Shown here one piece after another: positions 1 through 6,962 of a DNA stretch of 64,000 bases; position 1 is the stretch's first letter; each line of letters starts with the position of its first letter. The notes beneath the pieces were generated by a model. That model was not told where the DNA came from, did not search any database, and saw nothing but the letters and a program-made list of their open reading frames with translations. The translations under genes and the position numbers were made by a program. The stretch is taken from NCBI GenBank assembly GCA_036405815.1, contig DASWWX010000057.1, positions 137,670 to 201,669 on the forward strand, in the 5' to 3' direction. Source of the stretch: Solimonas sp036405815 (lineage in GTDB: Bacteria > Pseudomonadota > Gammaproteobacteria > Nevskiales > Nevskiaceae).

Positions 1-617
1 ACCCGGCCGAGGTCCTGTCGCGCGTGCTCGACGCCGTCGGCAAGCATCTGGCTGTGACCTGCAAGATCTGCGTGACCGAAGGCCACAAGCGCGGCGCCAC
101 CGCCGATGACGCGGCCGATGTAGCGCGCGTGCTGGAGCGCGCCGGCGCGCACCTGCTGGTGCTCAGCGGCGGCATGAACGTCGAGGCGCCGTGGGCGATC
201 TTCGGCAGCAACATGCCGGCCGCGGCGGTGGAGGCGATCCAGAATCCCGTGGTCAAGGTCGCGAGCAAGCTGATGCGTCTGTGGGAGCCGAAGCTGGAAT
301 TCCGCGAGCTGTATTTCCTGGAGCATTCGCGCAAGGTTCGCGCGGCGGTGACGATGCCGCTGGCCTATCTGGGCGGCGCGAAATCCGTCGCTGGCGTGAA
401 CCAGGCGCTGGCCGACGGTTTCGACTGCGTGGTCATGGGCCGTGCGCTGATCCACGAGCCGAATCTGGTCAACCAGTTCCGCGACGGCACCGCGACCGTG
501 TCCGGCTGCACCGCCTGCAATCACTGTGTGCCGATGATGTACACCGACGGTGGCACCGGCTGCGTGCTGCATGCGCCGAACGATGTGAAGCTCAACCAGA
601 CGCCGGCGGCCTCATGA
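1..617 (+). CDS. NADH:flavin oxidoreductase (Old Yellow Enzyme family), 3' part
   Basis: The reading frame is open from the left edge, so the N-terminal half is missing and about 205 residues are visible. They correspond to the last strands of an FMN-binding TIM barrel: a segment with PLAYLGGAKS, then VVMGRALIHEPNLVNQF, which is the typical OYE phosphate-binding GR region. The C-terminus carries a cysteine cluster (SGCTACNHCVPMM, then TGC) like the CxxCxxC tail of several OYE and dienoyl-CoA-reductase relatives; there is no room for the extra NAD-binding domains of 2,4-dienoyl-CoA reductase. Family members reduce activated C=C bonds of enones. The stop overlaps the next SDR start (ATGA), so the two are probably co-transcribed. 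A role on steroid or other enone substrates is only inferred from the neighbourhood. Confidence 0.8.
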   Translation, partial: PAEVLSRVLDAVGKHLAVTCKICVTEGHKRGATADDAADVARVLERAGAHLLVLSGGMNVEAPWAIFGSNMPAAAVEAIQNPVVKVASKLMRLWEPKLEFRELYFLEHSRKVRAAVTMPLAYLGGAKSVAGVNQALADGFDCVVMGRALIHEPNLVNQFRDGTATVSGCTACNHCVPMMYTDGGTGCVLHAPNDVKLNQTPAAS

Positions 618-1588
618 GCGCGACGCCGCTCGATACGGTGGCGTGGGCGCGCACGCGACTGCCATCGCTGGACGGTCGTCGCGCGTTGGTGACCGGCGCG
701 GCCAGCGGGCTGGGTTACGAGACCGCGCTGGGTCTGGCCGCGCGCGGCGCCGAGGTGATCCTGGCCGACCGCAACGTCGAAGGCGGCGGGGCGGCGCTGG
801 GCCGCATCCGCGAGCAGCTGCCGCAGGCCCTGGTCGAGTTCCGACAAATCGATCTGGCGGAACTGGCGCAGATTCGCGCGTTCGCGCGCGCGCTGGAGGG
901 TGAGCGTCGCGCGCTGGATGTGCTGGTCGCCAACGCCGGCATCCTGCCGCCGCTGCAGCGGCGCACCACGGTTGATGGATTCGAGCTGAAGTTCGGCATC
1001 AACGTGCTCGGCCACTTCGCGCTGGTCGGCGGTCTGCTCGGCAGCCTGCAGCGCAGCACGTCGCCGCGCGTGGTCTGGGTGTCGAGCCTGGTGCACCGGC
1101 AGGCGCAGATCGATTTCGACGATCTCAACGCCGAGACGCGTTACGCGCCGCAGCGCGCCTACAACCAGGCCAAGCTGGCTTGCCTGATGCTGGCACTGGA
1201 GACGCAGGCGCGGGCGCAAGCCGCGGGTTCGCGTCTGCAGGTGCTGGCGGCGCATCCGGGCGTGGCCAAGACCGCGCTCGGCGACAGCCGCAACGGTCAG
1301 CCGCGTCGCGGCGTGGTGGATCATCTGACCGATGTCGCATTCAACATCGCGATGCGCTTCTTCAGTCAGCCGCAGGGCGAGGGCGCGCGGCCGATCCTGC
1401 ACGCGGCGGCGGCCACGGATGCGCGTGGCGGCGAGTTCTACGGACCGGACGGTTTTGGCGAGATGCGCGGCGCGCCCACGCGCGTGACGGCCTCGAAGCT
1501 GGCGCTGGACGCCGGCGCGCGCGCGCGGCTGTGGACCGAGTGCGAGGCGATGACCGGCGCCGTCTACGGTTGGCGTCGCGACGGCTGA
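614..1588 (+). CDS. Short-chain dehydrogenase/reductase, retinol-dehydrogenase-like
   Basis: A 324-residue SDR. The Rossmann motif TGAASGLG lies near residues 27-34, NAG at 107-109, catalytic Ser at 157/158 and the YxxxK pair at Tyr183 and Lys187. The downstream segment (AAHPGVAKTAL, then GGEFYGPDGFGEMRG) is the pattern of the retinol dehydrogenase/WW-oxidoreductase-like SDRs, which are longer than the classical 250 residues. The start ATG overlaps the stop of the flavin oxidoreductase by 4 bases, indicating translational coupling. The enzyme probably interconverts an alcohol and a ketone with NAD(P); the substrate is unknown. It is related to the SDR encoded at 1676-2599 on the other strand. 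Confidence 0.85.
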   Translation: MSATPLDTVAWARTRLPSLDGRRALVTGAASGLGYETALGLAARGAEVILADRNVEGGGAALGRIREQLPQALVEFRQIDLAELAQIRAFARALEGERRALDVLVANAGILPPLQRRTTVDGFELKFGINVLGHFALVGGLLGSLQRSTSPRVVWVSSLVHRQAQIDFDDLNAETRYAPQRAYNQAKLACLMLALETQARAQAAGSRLQVLAAHPGVAKTALGDSRNGQPRRGVVDHLTDVAFNIAMRFFSQPQGEGARPILHAAAATDARGGEFYGPDGFGEMRGAPTRVTASKLALDAGARARLWTECEAMTGAVYGWRRDG

Positions 1589-1675
1589 TCCCGCGACAGT
1601 TGAGCCGCTGCCGCATCTTCGCGCTGACGTGATCCGCGGCGCGACGGGTGCGACCGGTGGGGCGAATCGCGGGCC

Positions 1676-2599
1676 TTAGAGGTCGTAGCGCACGCCGGTC
1701 ATCTGCTCGGAGCGTTCCCAGAGTCCCGCGGCCAGCGCGGTGTCGTAGGCGCGACGCATGCCGCGTACGCGCATCGGGTGGCCGCGGAACTGCAGCGGGC
1801 CGTTGGGGCCGTAGTAGTCGCCGCGCTGTGCGTCGGCCGAGGTCGCCGCATACAGCGTCGGCAGTGCGCCGAGCGCGGCGGGCTGGGCGAGGATGCGGTT
1901 GCCGATCGTGATCAGGCGGCCGAACAGCGAGGTCGGGCTGTGGCCGCCGAAGCCGATGTTGGTCGCCGAGTAGCCCGGATGCGCCGCCAGGCTGTGCGTG
2001 GCGACGCCGCGTTGGCGCAGGCGCCGGTCCAGTTCCAGCGCGAACACGAGGTTGGCGAGCTTGGAGCGACCGTAGGCGCGCGAGCGCGAGTAGGGCGCGC
2101 GCTCCCAGTTGAGATCGCCCAGCGGCAGCGCGCCGCTGCGGTGCGCGAGACTGCTGACGGTGACGACGCGTGCGGCCGGTGCGGCGTTGAGGCGGTCCAG
2201 CAACAGGCCGGTCAGCGCGAAGTGGCCGAGGTGATTGGTGCCGAACTGCAGCTCGAAGCCGTCGCGCGTCTTGCCGTAAGGCGTCGCCATGATGCCGGCG
2301 TTGTTGATCAGCAGGTCCAGCCGCGGGTGACGCAGCGCGACCTCGGCGGCAGCCTCCCGCACGGAAGCCAGCGACGACAGATCCAGCGGCAGGAACTCGA
2401 GCGCGGCGTCCGGCACCTCGGCGCGGATCGAGTCGATCGCGACGCGCGCCTTGTCGGCGCCGCGGCAGGCCAGGATCACCTGCGCGCCGCGCATCGCCAG
2501 CGCCTGTGCGGTCGCAAGGCCCAGGCCGCTGTTGGCGCCGGTGATCAGCGCGACGCGGCCGGCCTGCGAGGGAATGTCGGCTTCGGTCCAGAGATTCAT
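1676..2599 (-). CDS. Short-chain dehydrogenase/reductase, retinol-dehydrogenase-like
   Basis: A 307-residue SDR with TGANSGLG near residues 20-27, NNAGIMATPYG, VTVSSLAHRSG and the catalytic Tyr/Lys in RAYGRSKLANL. The tail DYYGPNGPLQFRGHP is typical of the WWOX/RDH-like bacterial SDRs. The frame stays open further upstream, but MNLWTEADIP is chosen because it places the Rossmann motif at the usual distance and the gene ahead ends 38 bases before. It lies convergent to the SDR at 614-1588, with which it shares domain layout, so the two may be diverged copies acting on similar substrates. Substrate unknown; an alcohol/ketone redox step is likely. Confidence 0.85.
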   Translation of the reverse strand: MNLWTEADIPSQAGRVALITGANSGLGLATAQALAMRGAQVILACRGADKARVAIDSIRAEVPDAALEFLPLDLSSLASVREAAAEVALRHPRLDLLINNAGIMATPYGKTRDGFELQFGTNHLGHFALTGLLLDRLNAAPAARVVTVSSLAHRSGALPLGDLNWERAPYSRSRAYGRSKLANLVFALELDRRLRQRGVATHSLAAHPGYSATNIGFGGHSPTSLFGRLITIGNRILAQPAALGALPTLYAATSADAQRGDYYGPNGPLQFRGHPMRVRGMRRAYDTALAAGLWERSEQMTGVRYDL

Positions 2600-2637
2600 G
2601 GTGTCGGTATGAAGCGAAGGCTCGATCAGGTAATGGC

Positions 2638-4026
2638 TCAGGGCATCAGCCGACCGAGCAACGCATCGAGCGCATCGCGCGCGCTCTGTACCAGGCCCTC
2701 GTAGCTGATGCCGCCGTCGCAGCCGAGCAGGTTGCAGCCGGCCGGCGCCTGCGGGCCGAGGGCGAGGCTGCCGAGGATGGTGGCCGGATCGACGAAGTAC
2801 TGCAGGTCCAGCGCGACCGGGCCGTTGTCGACGTAGGGGCCGGGATCGGCAATCGACTGATCGCGCACGCCGCGCATCAGGATGCGGAAGAAATCGTGCA
2901 TCCACTTGCCGGCATGCGCGCTCAATATCTCCTGGGGCTCCAGTACGTAGTTGCCGGGCAGGCCGGTGCGCACCACGACCATGTCCAGGCTCGGGATCAC
3001 GAACACGATCTGATCGAGGAAGCCGACGAAGGCGTAGAGATCGCGTGGTGCCGAGGCGACCAGCGGGCGATGCAGTTCGCGGCTGTCCGGAATCTCCACC
3101 GTGAAACCGCTGTCGCCCTCGTTGCTCCACAGCAGGTAGCCGTAATAGCCGTTGGTGGACGAGGCGCGGCCGGCCTGCGCGACGTAGGACGCGGGCAGCA
3201 GGCGCTCGCCGTTCCAGGCGCCGCCGTTGAGCATCAAGTGGCCAAGGCGTGCGAGATCCTGCGAGGCCATGAACAGGAAGGCGTAGCCGTGCGTGTTGCC
3301 GGCGCGGTCGCGGAGCCAGAACCAGTCATCGCGCTCGATGCCGAGCTTGCCGAACAGCTCGCGCTGCGCGAACGCCTGCAGGTCTTCGCCGACCGCGCGC
3401 TCGACCGTGTGCGCGAGCAGCGACACCGTGGTCTGGCCGTAGGTGAATTCGGTGCCGGGCTCGTGATCGAAGGGCAGCGCCAGCGTGTAGCGCACCGAGT
3501 CCGGATGGCCGAGATTGAGATCGCCGGTCCACACGAAGCGCAGGCCGGAGCTTTGCGTCAGCAGCTGGCGGATCGTGATCGCGGCGTGCGCCGCGTCGGC
3601 CTCGGGGATGTAGCGACCGATCGGGTCGTCGAGTCGCAGCAGGCCGAGCTGCAGCGCGCGGCCGGTCAGCATCGCGGTCACGCCCTTGGTGGTGCTCCAG
3701 ACGTTGTTCGGCACGCTCTTGGTCAGCGGGTCAAGTGCGCTTTCGCCGGCCAGGCAGCCGTAGCGGTAGATGCGCAGCGAGACGGCGTTGGTCAGGTTGG
3801 CGTAGCGCGTGGCTGCCGCCACCGCCGCGGGATCGAGGTCCAGCTCTGCCGGAGATTTGCTGGCGAAATCGCCACTGCCGGACGGTAGTTCGCAGCGCAG
3901 CTTGGCGGTATCGCTACCGCCGCCATTGCCACCCGCGTCGTCGTTCGAGGAACCGCTGCAGGCGGCGAGCAGCAGCGCCATCAGGGCGGCAAGGGCTGCG
4001 GAGAGCAACGGACGAATGCGGCGCAT
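2638..4026 (-). CDS. Serine hydrolase lipoprotein, class C beta-lactamase family
   Basis: A 462-residue protein starting with a lipoprotein signal: MRRIRP, a hydrophobic run, then the lipobox LLAAC with Cys23, followed by a Ser/Gly/Asn-rich linker. The catalytic SxxK motif is Ser111-Thr-Thr-Lys114 (WSTTKG), and the second motif YGQ is at 196-198 in place of YxN. The order LTQSSGL, then GTEFTYGQTT, is that of the EstB/AmpC/6-aminohexanoate-dimer-hydrolase group, so an esterase or amidase on the periplasmic face is more likely than antibiotic resistance. The protein ends about 90 residues beyond the usual domain with extra Cys (CNLLGC). It sits in a leftward group with two SDRs and a methyltransferase. 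Confidence 0.85.
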   Translation of the reverse strand: MRRIRPLLSAALAALMALLLAACSGSSNDDAGGNGGGSDTAKLRCELPSGSGDFASKSPAELDLDPAAVAAATRYANLTNAVSLRIYRYGCLAGESALDPLTKSVPNNVWSTTKGVTAMLTGRALQLGLLRLDDPIGRYIPEADAAHAAITIRQLLTQSSGLRFVWTGDLNLGHPDSVRYTLALPFDHEPGTEFTYGQTTVSLLAHTVERAVGEDLQAFAQRELFGKLGIERDDWFWLRDRAGNTHGYAFLFMASQDLARLGHLMLNGGAWNGERLLPASYVAQAGRASSTNGYYGYLLWSNEGDSGFTVEIPDSRELHRPLVASAPRDLYAFVGFLDQIVFVIPSLDMVVVRTGLPGNYVLEPQEILSAHAGKWMHDFFRILMRGVRDQSIADPGPYVDNGPVALDLQYFVDPATILGSLALGPQAPAGCNLLGCDGGISYEGLVQSARDALDALLGRLMP

Positions 4027-4075
4027 TGGGGGCTCCGTTCGAGTGAGGGTGCGCGCCGGGGGCGTCGCGGGTCTG

Positions 4076-4948
4076 TTATCGACTCTTCTTGCGCGGTGCG
4101 TCGCCCGTCTTGCGCACTTCCAGCACGCGCACGCGGTCGCCGCCCCGAATCTGGCCCAGCGCCGCGGTCTCGGGCAGATCGCCCGCGCGGTAGAGCGTGG
4201 CATCGCGCAGACCGTAGCGGCGCAGGCCTTCGAGCGCGGCGGCCTGGTTCTTGAAGTGCACGTGCATGCGGCCACGCACGAACAATTGCAGCACGCCGCC
4301 GAACAGTGCCATCGCCGGCGCGCGGCGCTGTTCTTCGAGCAGATAGAAATCGGCGAGGTAGAGGCCCTGCGGAAAGCCGCCCAGCGTGCGGGCGATGCGC
4401 CGCCACAGGTCGGCCGCCGCGTCCGGGGCGAGATAATTCATCAGGCCCTCGGTGATGATCGCGACACCCTTGTTCGGGTCCAATGTCTTGGCGATGCCGG
4501 CCAACGAGTGCGGACCGCCGCGCTTGAGCACGTCGAGCTCGACGACCTTGTGACCGGGCTTCATGCCACCGGCCTGCTCGAGCAGCCGGCGCTTCTCGGC
4601 CGCCATCGCCGGCAGGTCGGTTTCGATATAGGTGAGCTTGGCGCCGTAGCGGCGCTTGTAGCGCCAGCCGCGCGGTGACAGGCCGGCAGCAAGTTCGATC
4701 ACCTGCGTGACGCGGCCCTCGTCGATGGCCCGGGTCAGCCGTGCGTCGATGCCGCGATGGCGCGCTTCCATCAGCGCGTCCAGCGAGACGCCACCGAGCA
4801 GCTGCGTGGCGCGGCCGAGCAGGCGGAACGCACGATCGAGGCGCTGGCCCTGCGGCGTGGTCAGGCGCGCGTCGGACAGGCCGAGGCGATACCAGAGATA
4901 ACCGGTCGCATGTGCGGTCGGACTGATCGTCTCGGACTTGGCGGCCAT
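4076..4948 (-). CDS. Class I SAM-dependent methyltransferase (LCMT/PPM-like family)
   Basis: A 290-residue protein resembling the leucine carboxyl methyltransferase/TcmP-like family. VIELAAGLSPRG is the SAM-binding glycine loop, YIETDLPAMAAEKR the second acidic motif, and ITEGLMNYL the family signature for the segment after strand 4. The start MAAKSETISPTA is used because it lies 14 bases after the end of the upstream SDR gene (the gap between 4949 and 4962) and no family homology is visible further upstream. Members O-methylate small molecules or protein carboxyl groups; the bacterial ones are mostly uncharacterised. The last residues are basic (PRKKSR). Target unknown. Confidence 0.8.
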   Translation of the reverse strand: MAAKSETISPTAHATGYLWYRLGLSDARLTTPQGQRLDRAFRLLGRATQLLGGVSLDALMEARHRGIDARLTRAIDEGRVTQVIELAAGLSPRGWRYKRRYGAKLTYIETDLPAMAAEKRRLLEQAGGMKPGHKVVELDVLKRGGPHSLAGIAKTLDPNKGVAIITEGLMNYLAPDAAADLWRRIARTLGGFPQGLYLADFYLLEEQRRAPAMALFGGVLQLFVRGRMHVHFKNQAAALEGLRRYGLRDATLYRAGDLPETAALGQIRGGDRVRVLEVRKTGDAPRKKSR

Positions 4949-4962
4949 GATCGGGGCCGGCC

Positions 4963-5742
4963 TCAGACGCCCGGTGCGCCGGGAAAGCCGACGTAGTACT
5001 GGCCGGTGAGCATGCCGCCGTCGACGGCGATCTCGGCGCCGCACAGGTACGAGGCCTCGTCGCTGGCCAGGAACAGCGAGGTGCGCGCCACTTCCTCGGG
5101 CTCGCCGACGCGCTGCAGCGGCACCATCGTGTAGCGCTTGTTCACGTCCGCCTTCTGTTCGGCGTAGGGGTTGCCCATCGCGGTATCGACCCCGCCCGGA
5201 TGCACCGAGTTGACGCGCACGCCCTTGTGGCCGAACTCCATCGCGGCGACGCGGGTCAGGCCGCGGATGCCCCACTTGCTGGCGCAGTAGGCGCCGAGGC
5301 CGTTGGCACCCTTCATGCCGTCCACGGAGGAGATGTTCACGATGCTGCCGCGCCCGCGTGCGGCCATTTGCGTGCCGACCAGCTTGGTGCCGAGAAACGT
5401 GCCGACCAGGTTGATGTCGAGCACGCGCGAGAAATCCGCCTTGCTGGTCTCGGCGAGCGTGCGGAACAGCAGCACGCCGGCGTTGTTGACCAGCACGTCG
5501 ATGGGACCGAAGTCGCGCGTGGTGTTCTCGATCAGTGTGGCCCAGGCGGCCTCGTCGGTGACGTCGTGGCGCACGAAGCGCGCGCCGGCGCCCAGCTCGG
5601 CGGCCAGCGCCTGGCCCTCGGCTTCCAGCACATCGGCGATGACGACTTTCGCGCCTTCCTGCGCGAATAGTCGCGAGGTGGCCGCGCCCATGCCGCGTGC
5701 GCCGCCGGTGACGATGGCGACCTTGTTGCTGAGACGGCCCAT
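4963..5742 (-). CDS. Hydroxysteroid-dehydrogenase-like SDR (3alpha/20beta-HSD type)
   Basis: A 259-residue classical SDR: TGGARGMG at the N-terminus, NNAGVL, NISSVDG, and YCASKWG with catalytic Tyr and Lys; VHPGGVDTAM follows. The overall pattern matches 3alpha/20beta-hydroxysteroid dehydrogenase and FabG3-type enzymes. The start MGRLSNKV is preceded by a GGAGGAG ribosome site, which makes it better than a possible start 12 codons upstream. It is the first gene of the leftward group ending at 1676. Oxidation of a steroid hydroxyl is suggested by the family and by the steroid genes further right, but other alcohols cannot be excluded. Confidence 0.85.
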   Translation of the reverse strand: MGRLSNKVAIVTGGARGMGAATSRLFAQEGAKVVIADVLEAEGQALAAELGAGARFVRHDVTDEAAWATLIENTTRDFGPIDVLVNNAGVLLFRTLAETSKADFSRVLDINLVGTFLGTKLVGTQMAARGRGSIVNISSVDGMKGANGLGAYCASKWGIRGLTRVAAMEFGHKGVRVNSVHPGGVDTAMGNPYAEQKADVNKRYTMVPLQRVGEPEEVARTSLFLASDEASYLCGAEIAVDGGMLTGQYYVGFPGAPGV

Positions 5743-5873
5743 GCCTGCTCCTCCGTTGGGGTATTCAGAATGACCCATCTTCGGCAGAGCGGGGCGGCGT
5801 CAGCCTCATCCGAACGCATGAAAGCAGTCGATGCGTCTACGAAGAACTGCGGAGGAGGAAGCGCGGCGCAACG

Positions 5874-5904
5874 AAAAACGGGACCGCCGTGAGGCGGTCC
5901 CGTT
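5874..5904 (-). terminator. Intrinsic terminator
   Basis: A 10-bp stem (CGGGACCGCC) with a GTGA loop closes with its exact complement. Read on the minus strand it is followed at once by a run of five T. It lies just after the small secreted-protein gene at 5967-6293 and would end its transcript before the SDR group. Confidence 0.85.
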
Positions 5905-5966
5905 GCAGGGACGCGATCAGAGAAGGGAATCGCGCCGTCCTGCGGCAGGCCACGACTTGCGCAGAC

Positions 5967-6293
5967 TTAGTTGCGCAGATCGTCGGCCTGATCCTTCAGC
6001 TGCTCGCGGCGCTCCTCCGCGTGCTCGCGCTGCTGCTCGCGCACGTCCTCGCGCTGTTCCTTGCGCTGCTTCGCGTCCTTCTTGGCTTCCTTGGCCGCAT
6101 CCTTGCGGGCATCGGCGCGATCCTCACGGATCTCGCGGCGCTGCTCCTGCGCTTCCTCACGCTGCTCCTGACGCAGCTCCTGGCGCTCCTTGGCCTGTTT
6201 CTCCAGCTTGTCGGCCGAGACCTGGGCGAAGGCGGTGGTGCTGCCCAGGGCCAGCAGCGCGGCCATGCCGGCGGTGGTAACGATGTTCTTCAT
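5967..6293 (-). CDS. Small secreted, highly charged coiled-coil protein
   Basis: A 108-residue protein with a clear Sec signal peptide (MKNIVTTAGMAALLALGSTTAFAQ, cleavage expected after AFA, about residue 23). The mature part is almost only Glu, Lys, Arg, Gln, Asp and Ala, with heptad-like strings such as REDRADARKDAAKEAKKDAK, predicting one long periplasmic alpha-helix or coiled coil. There is no cysteine and no aromatic residue in the mature part. The gene stands alone between two opposing units and has its own terminator. Function not recognised; similar small helical periplasmic proteins are often stress-linked, but nothing here proves that. The start is the only ATG that yields the signal peptide. 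Confidence 0.7.
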   Translation of the reverse strand: MKNIVTTAGMAALLALGSTTAFAQVSADKLEKQAKERQELRQEQREEAQEQRREIREDRADARKDAAKEAKKDAKQRKEQREDVREQQREHAEERREQLKDQADDLRN

Positions 6294-6599
6294 TTCAGTC
6301 TCCGATGGTGGATCGATTTTGTTGTCCGCAGCCTGAGGCGGCGGGTTCGAACCCACTGTGAGACCGTGCGGGTGAACTGCCTCTGAACTCCCCGGCGGGA
6401 TTTTCCCAACGCGGCGCGCTCGATGAACCGGGGCAGAACGGAGTCCGGGCCGGTGCCGATGTCGCGCGGACCTCGGTGAGAACTTCGTGAGAAAAGCATC
6501 CGGCCCCCGTGAAGACGCCGCCATGTTCTATCTGCTGGACTGCAAGTCTGGCCCCGCTGCCGCCGGGGGTGCGAGACGCTACGAGTTCCGGAGAAGGGC
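6294..6599. other. Intergenic region between divergent genes
   Basis: About 306 bases between the small secreted-protein gene (leftward) and the DUF192 gene (rightward). Promoters for both must lie here. I see no convincing -35/-10 pair, no repeat and no additional coding signal; open frames crossing it are continuations of frames read out of neighbouring genes. Confidence 0.5.
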
Positions 6600-6962
6600 A
6601 TGCGACATGGCTGGCTGCACCCGCGTGCCGAACTGCGCCCGCTGGTTTGGGCCAAGCGCACGGACCATCGCTGGGAGTGCCTGCGCGGGCTGCTCGGTCT
6701 GCCCGCGCCCGCTCGCGGCACGGGTCTCGTCATCTCGCCCGCTTACGGTGTTCATACCTTTGGTCTTGGCTACGCACTCGATGTCGTCTTTTTCGATATT
6801 CGATGGCGGGTTCTTGCTATCGAACGGGCGGTGAGGCCCTGGCGATGGATTCCGGCTGCTGCCGCCGCGCATGTGTTGGCGCTGTCGGCCGGCGAGGCCG
6901 ATCGCCTCGGACTGGCGGCGGGTCAGGATCTGGACTGGCTCGACGATATCGTCGACCGCTGA
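6600..6962 (+). CDS. DUF192 family protein
   Basis: A 120-residue protein with the DUF192 layout: RWECLRGLLGLPAPARGTGL (the conserved region with a first glycine turn), then TFGLGYALDVVFFD, which corresponds to the family's WM..T..PLD.vF motif, then VRPWRWIP and HVLALSAGEADRLGLAAGQ. No signal peptide is present, unlike many family members that are exported. A GGAGA ribosome site lies 5 bases before the ATG. Its 3' end overlaps the end of the convergent wHTH-kinase gene by 40 bases. The biochemical role of DUF192 is unknown; in some operons it accompanies type II secretion or pilus genes, which are not seen here. Confidence 0.75.
   Translation: MRHGWLHPRAELRPLVWAKRTDHRWECLRGLLGLPAPARGTGLVISPAYGVHTFGLGYALDVVFFDIRWRVLAIERAVRPWRWIPAAAAAHVLALSAGEADRLGLAAGQDLDWLDDIVDR

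Noticed and set aside
2638..4026. Antibiotic-resistance beta-lactamase
   Set aside because: It has the SxxK fold motif, but YGQ in place of YxN, a lipoprotein anchor and an extra C-terminal part point to an esterase/amidase of the same superfamily.
4949..5275. N-terminal extension of the methyltransferase gene
   Set aside because: The frame stays open into the next SDR gene, but the extra residues are a shadow of that gene's coding sequence and show no methyltransferase-family pattern.
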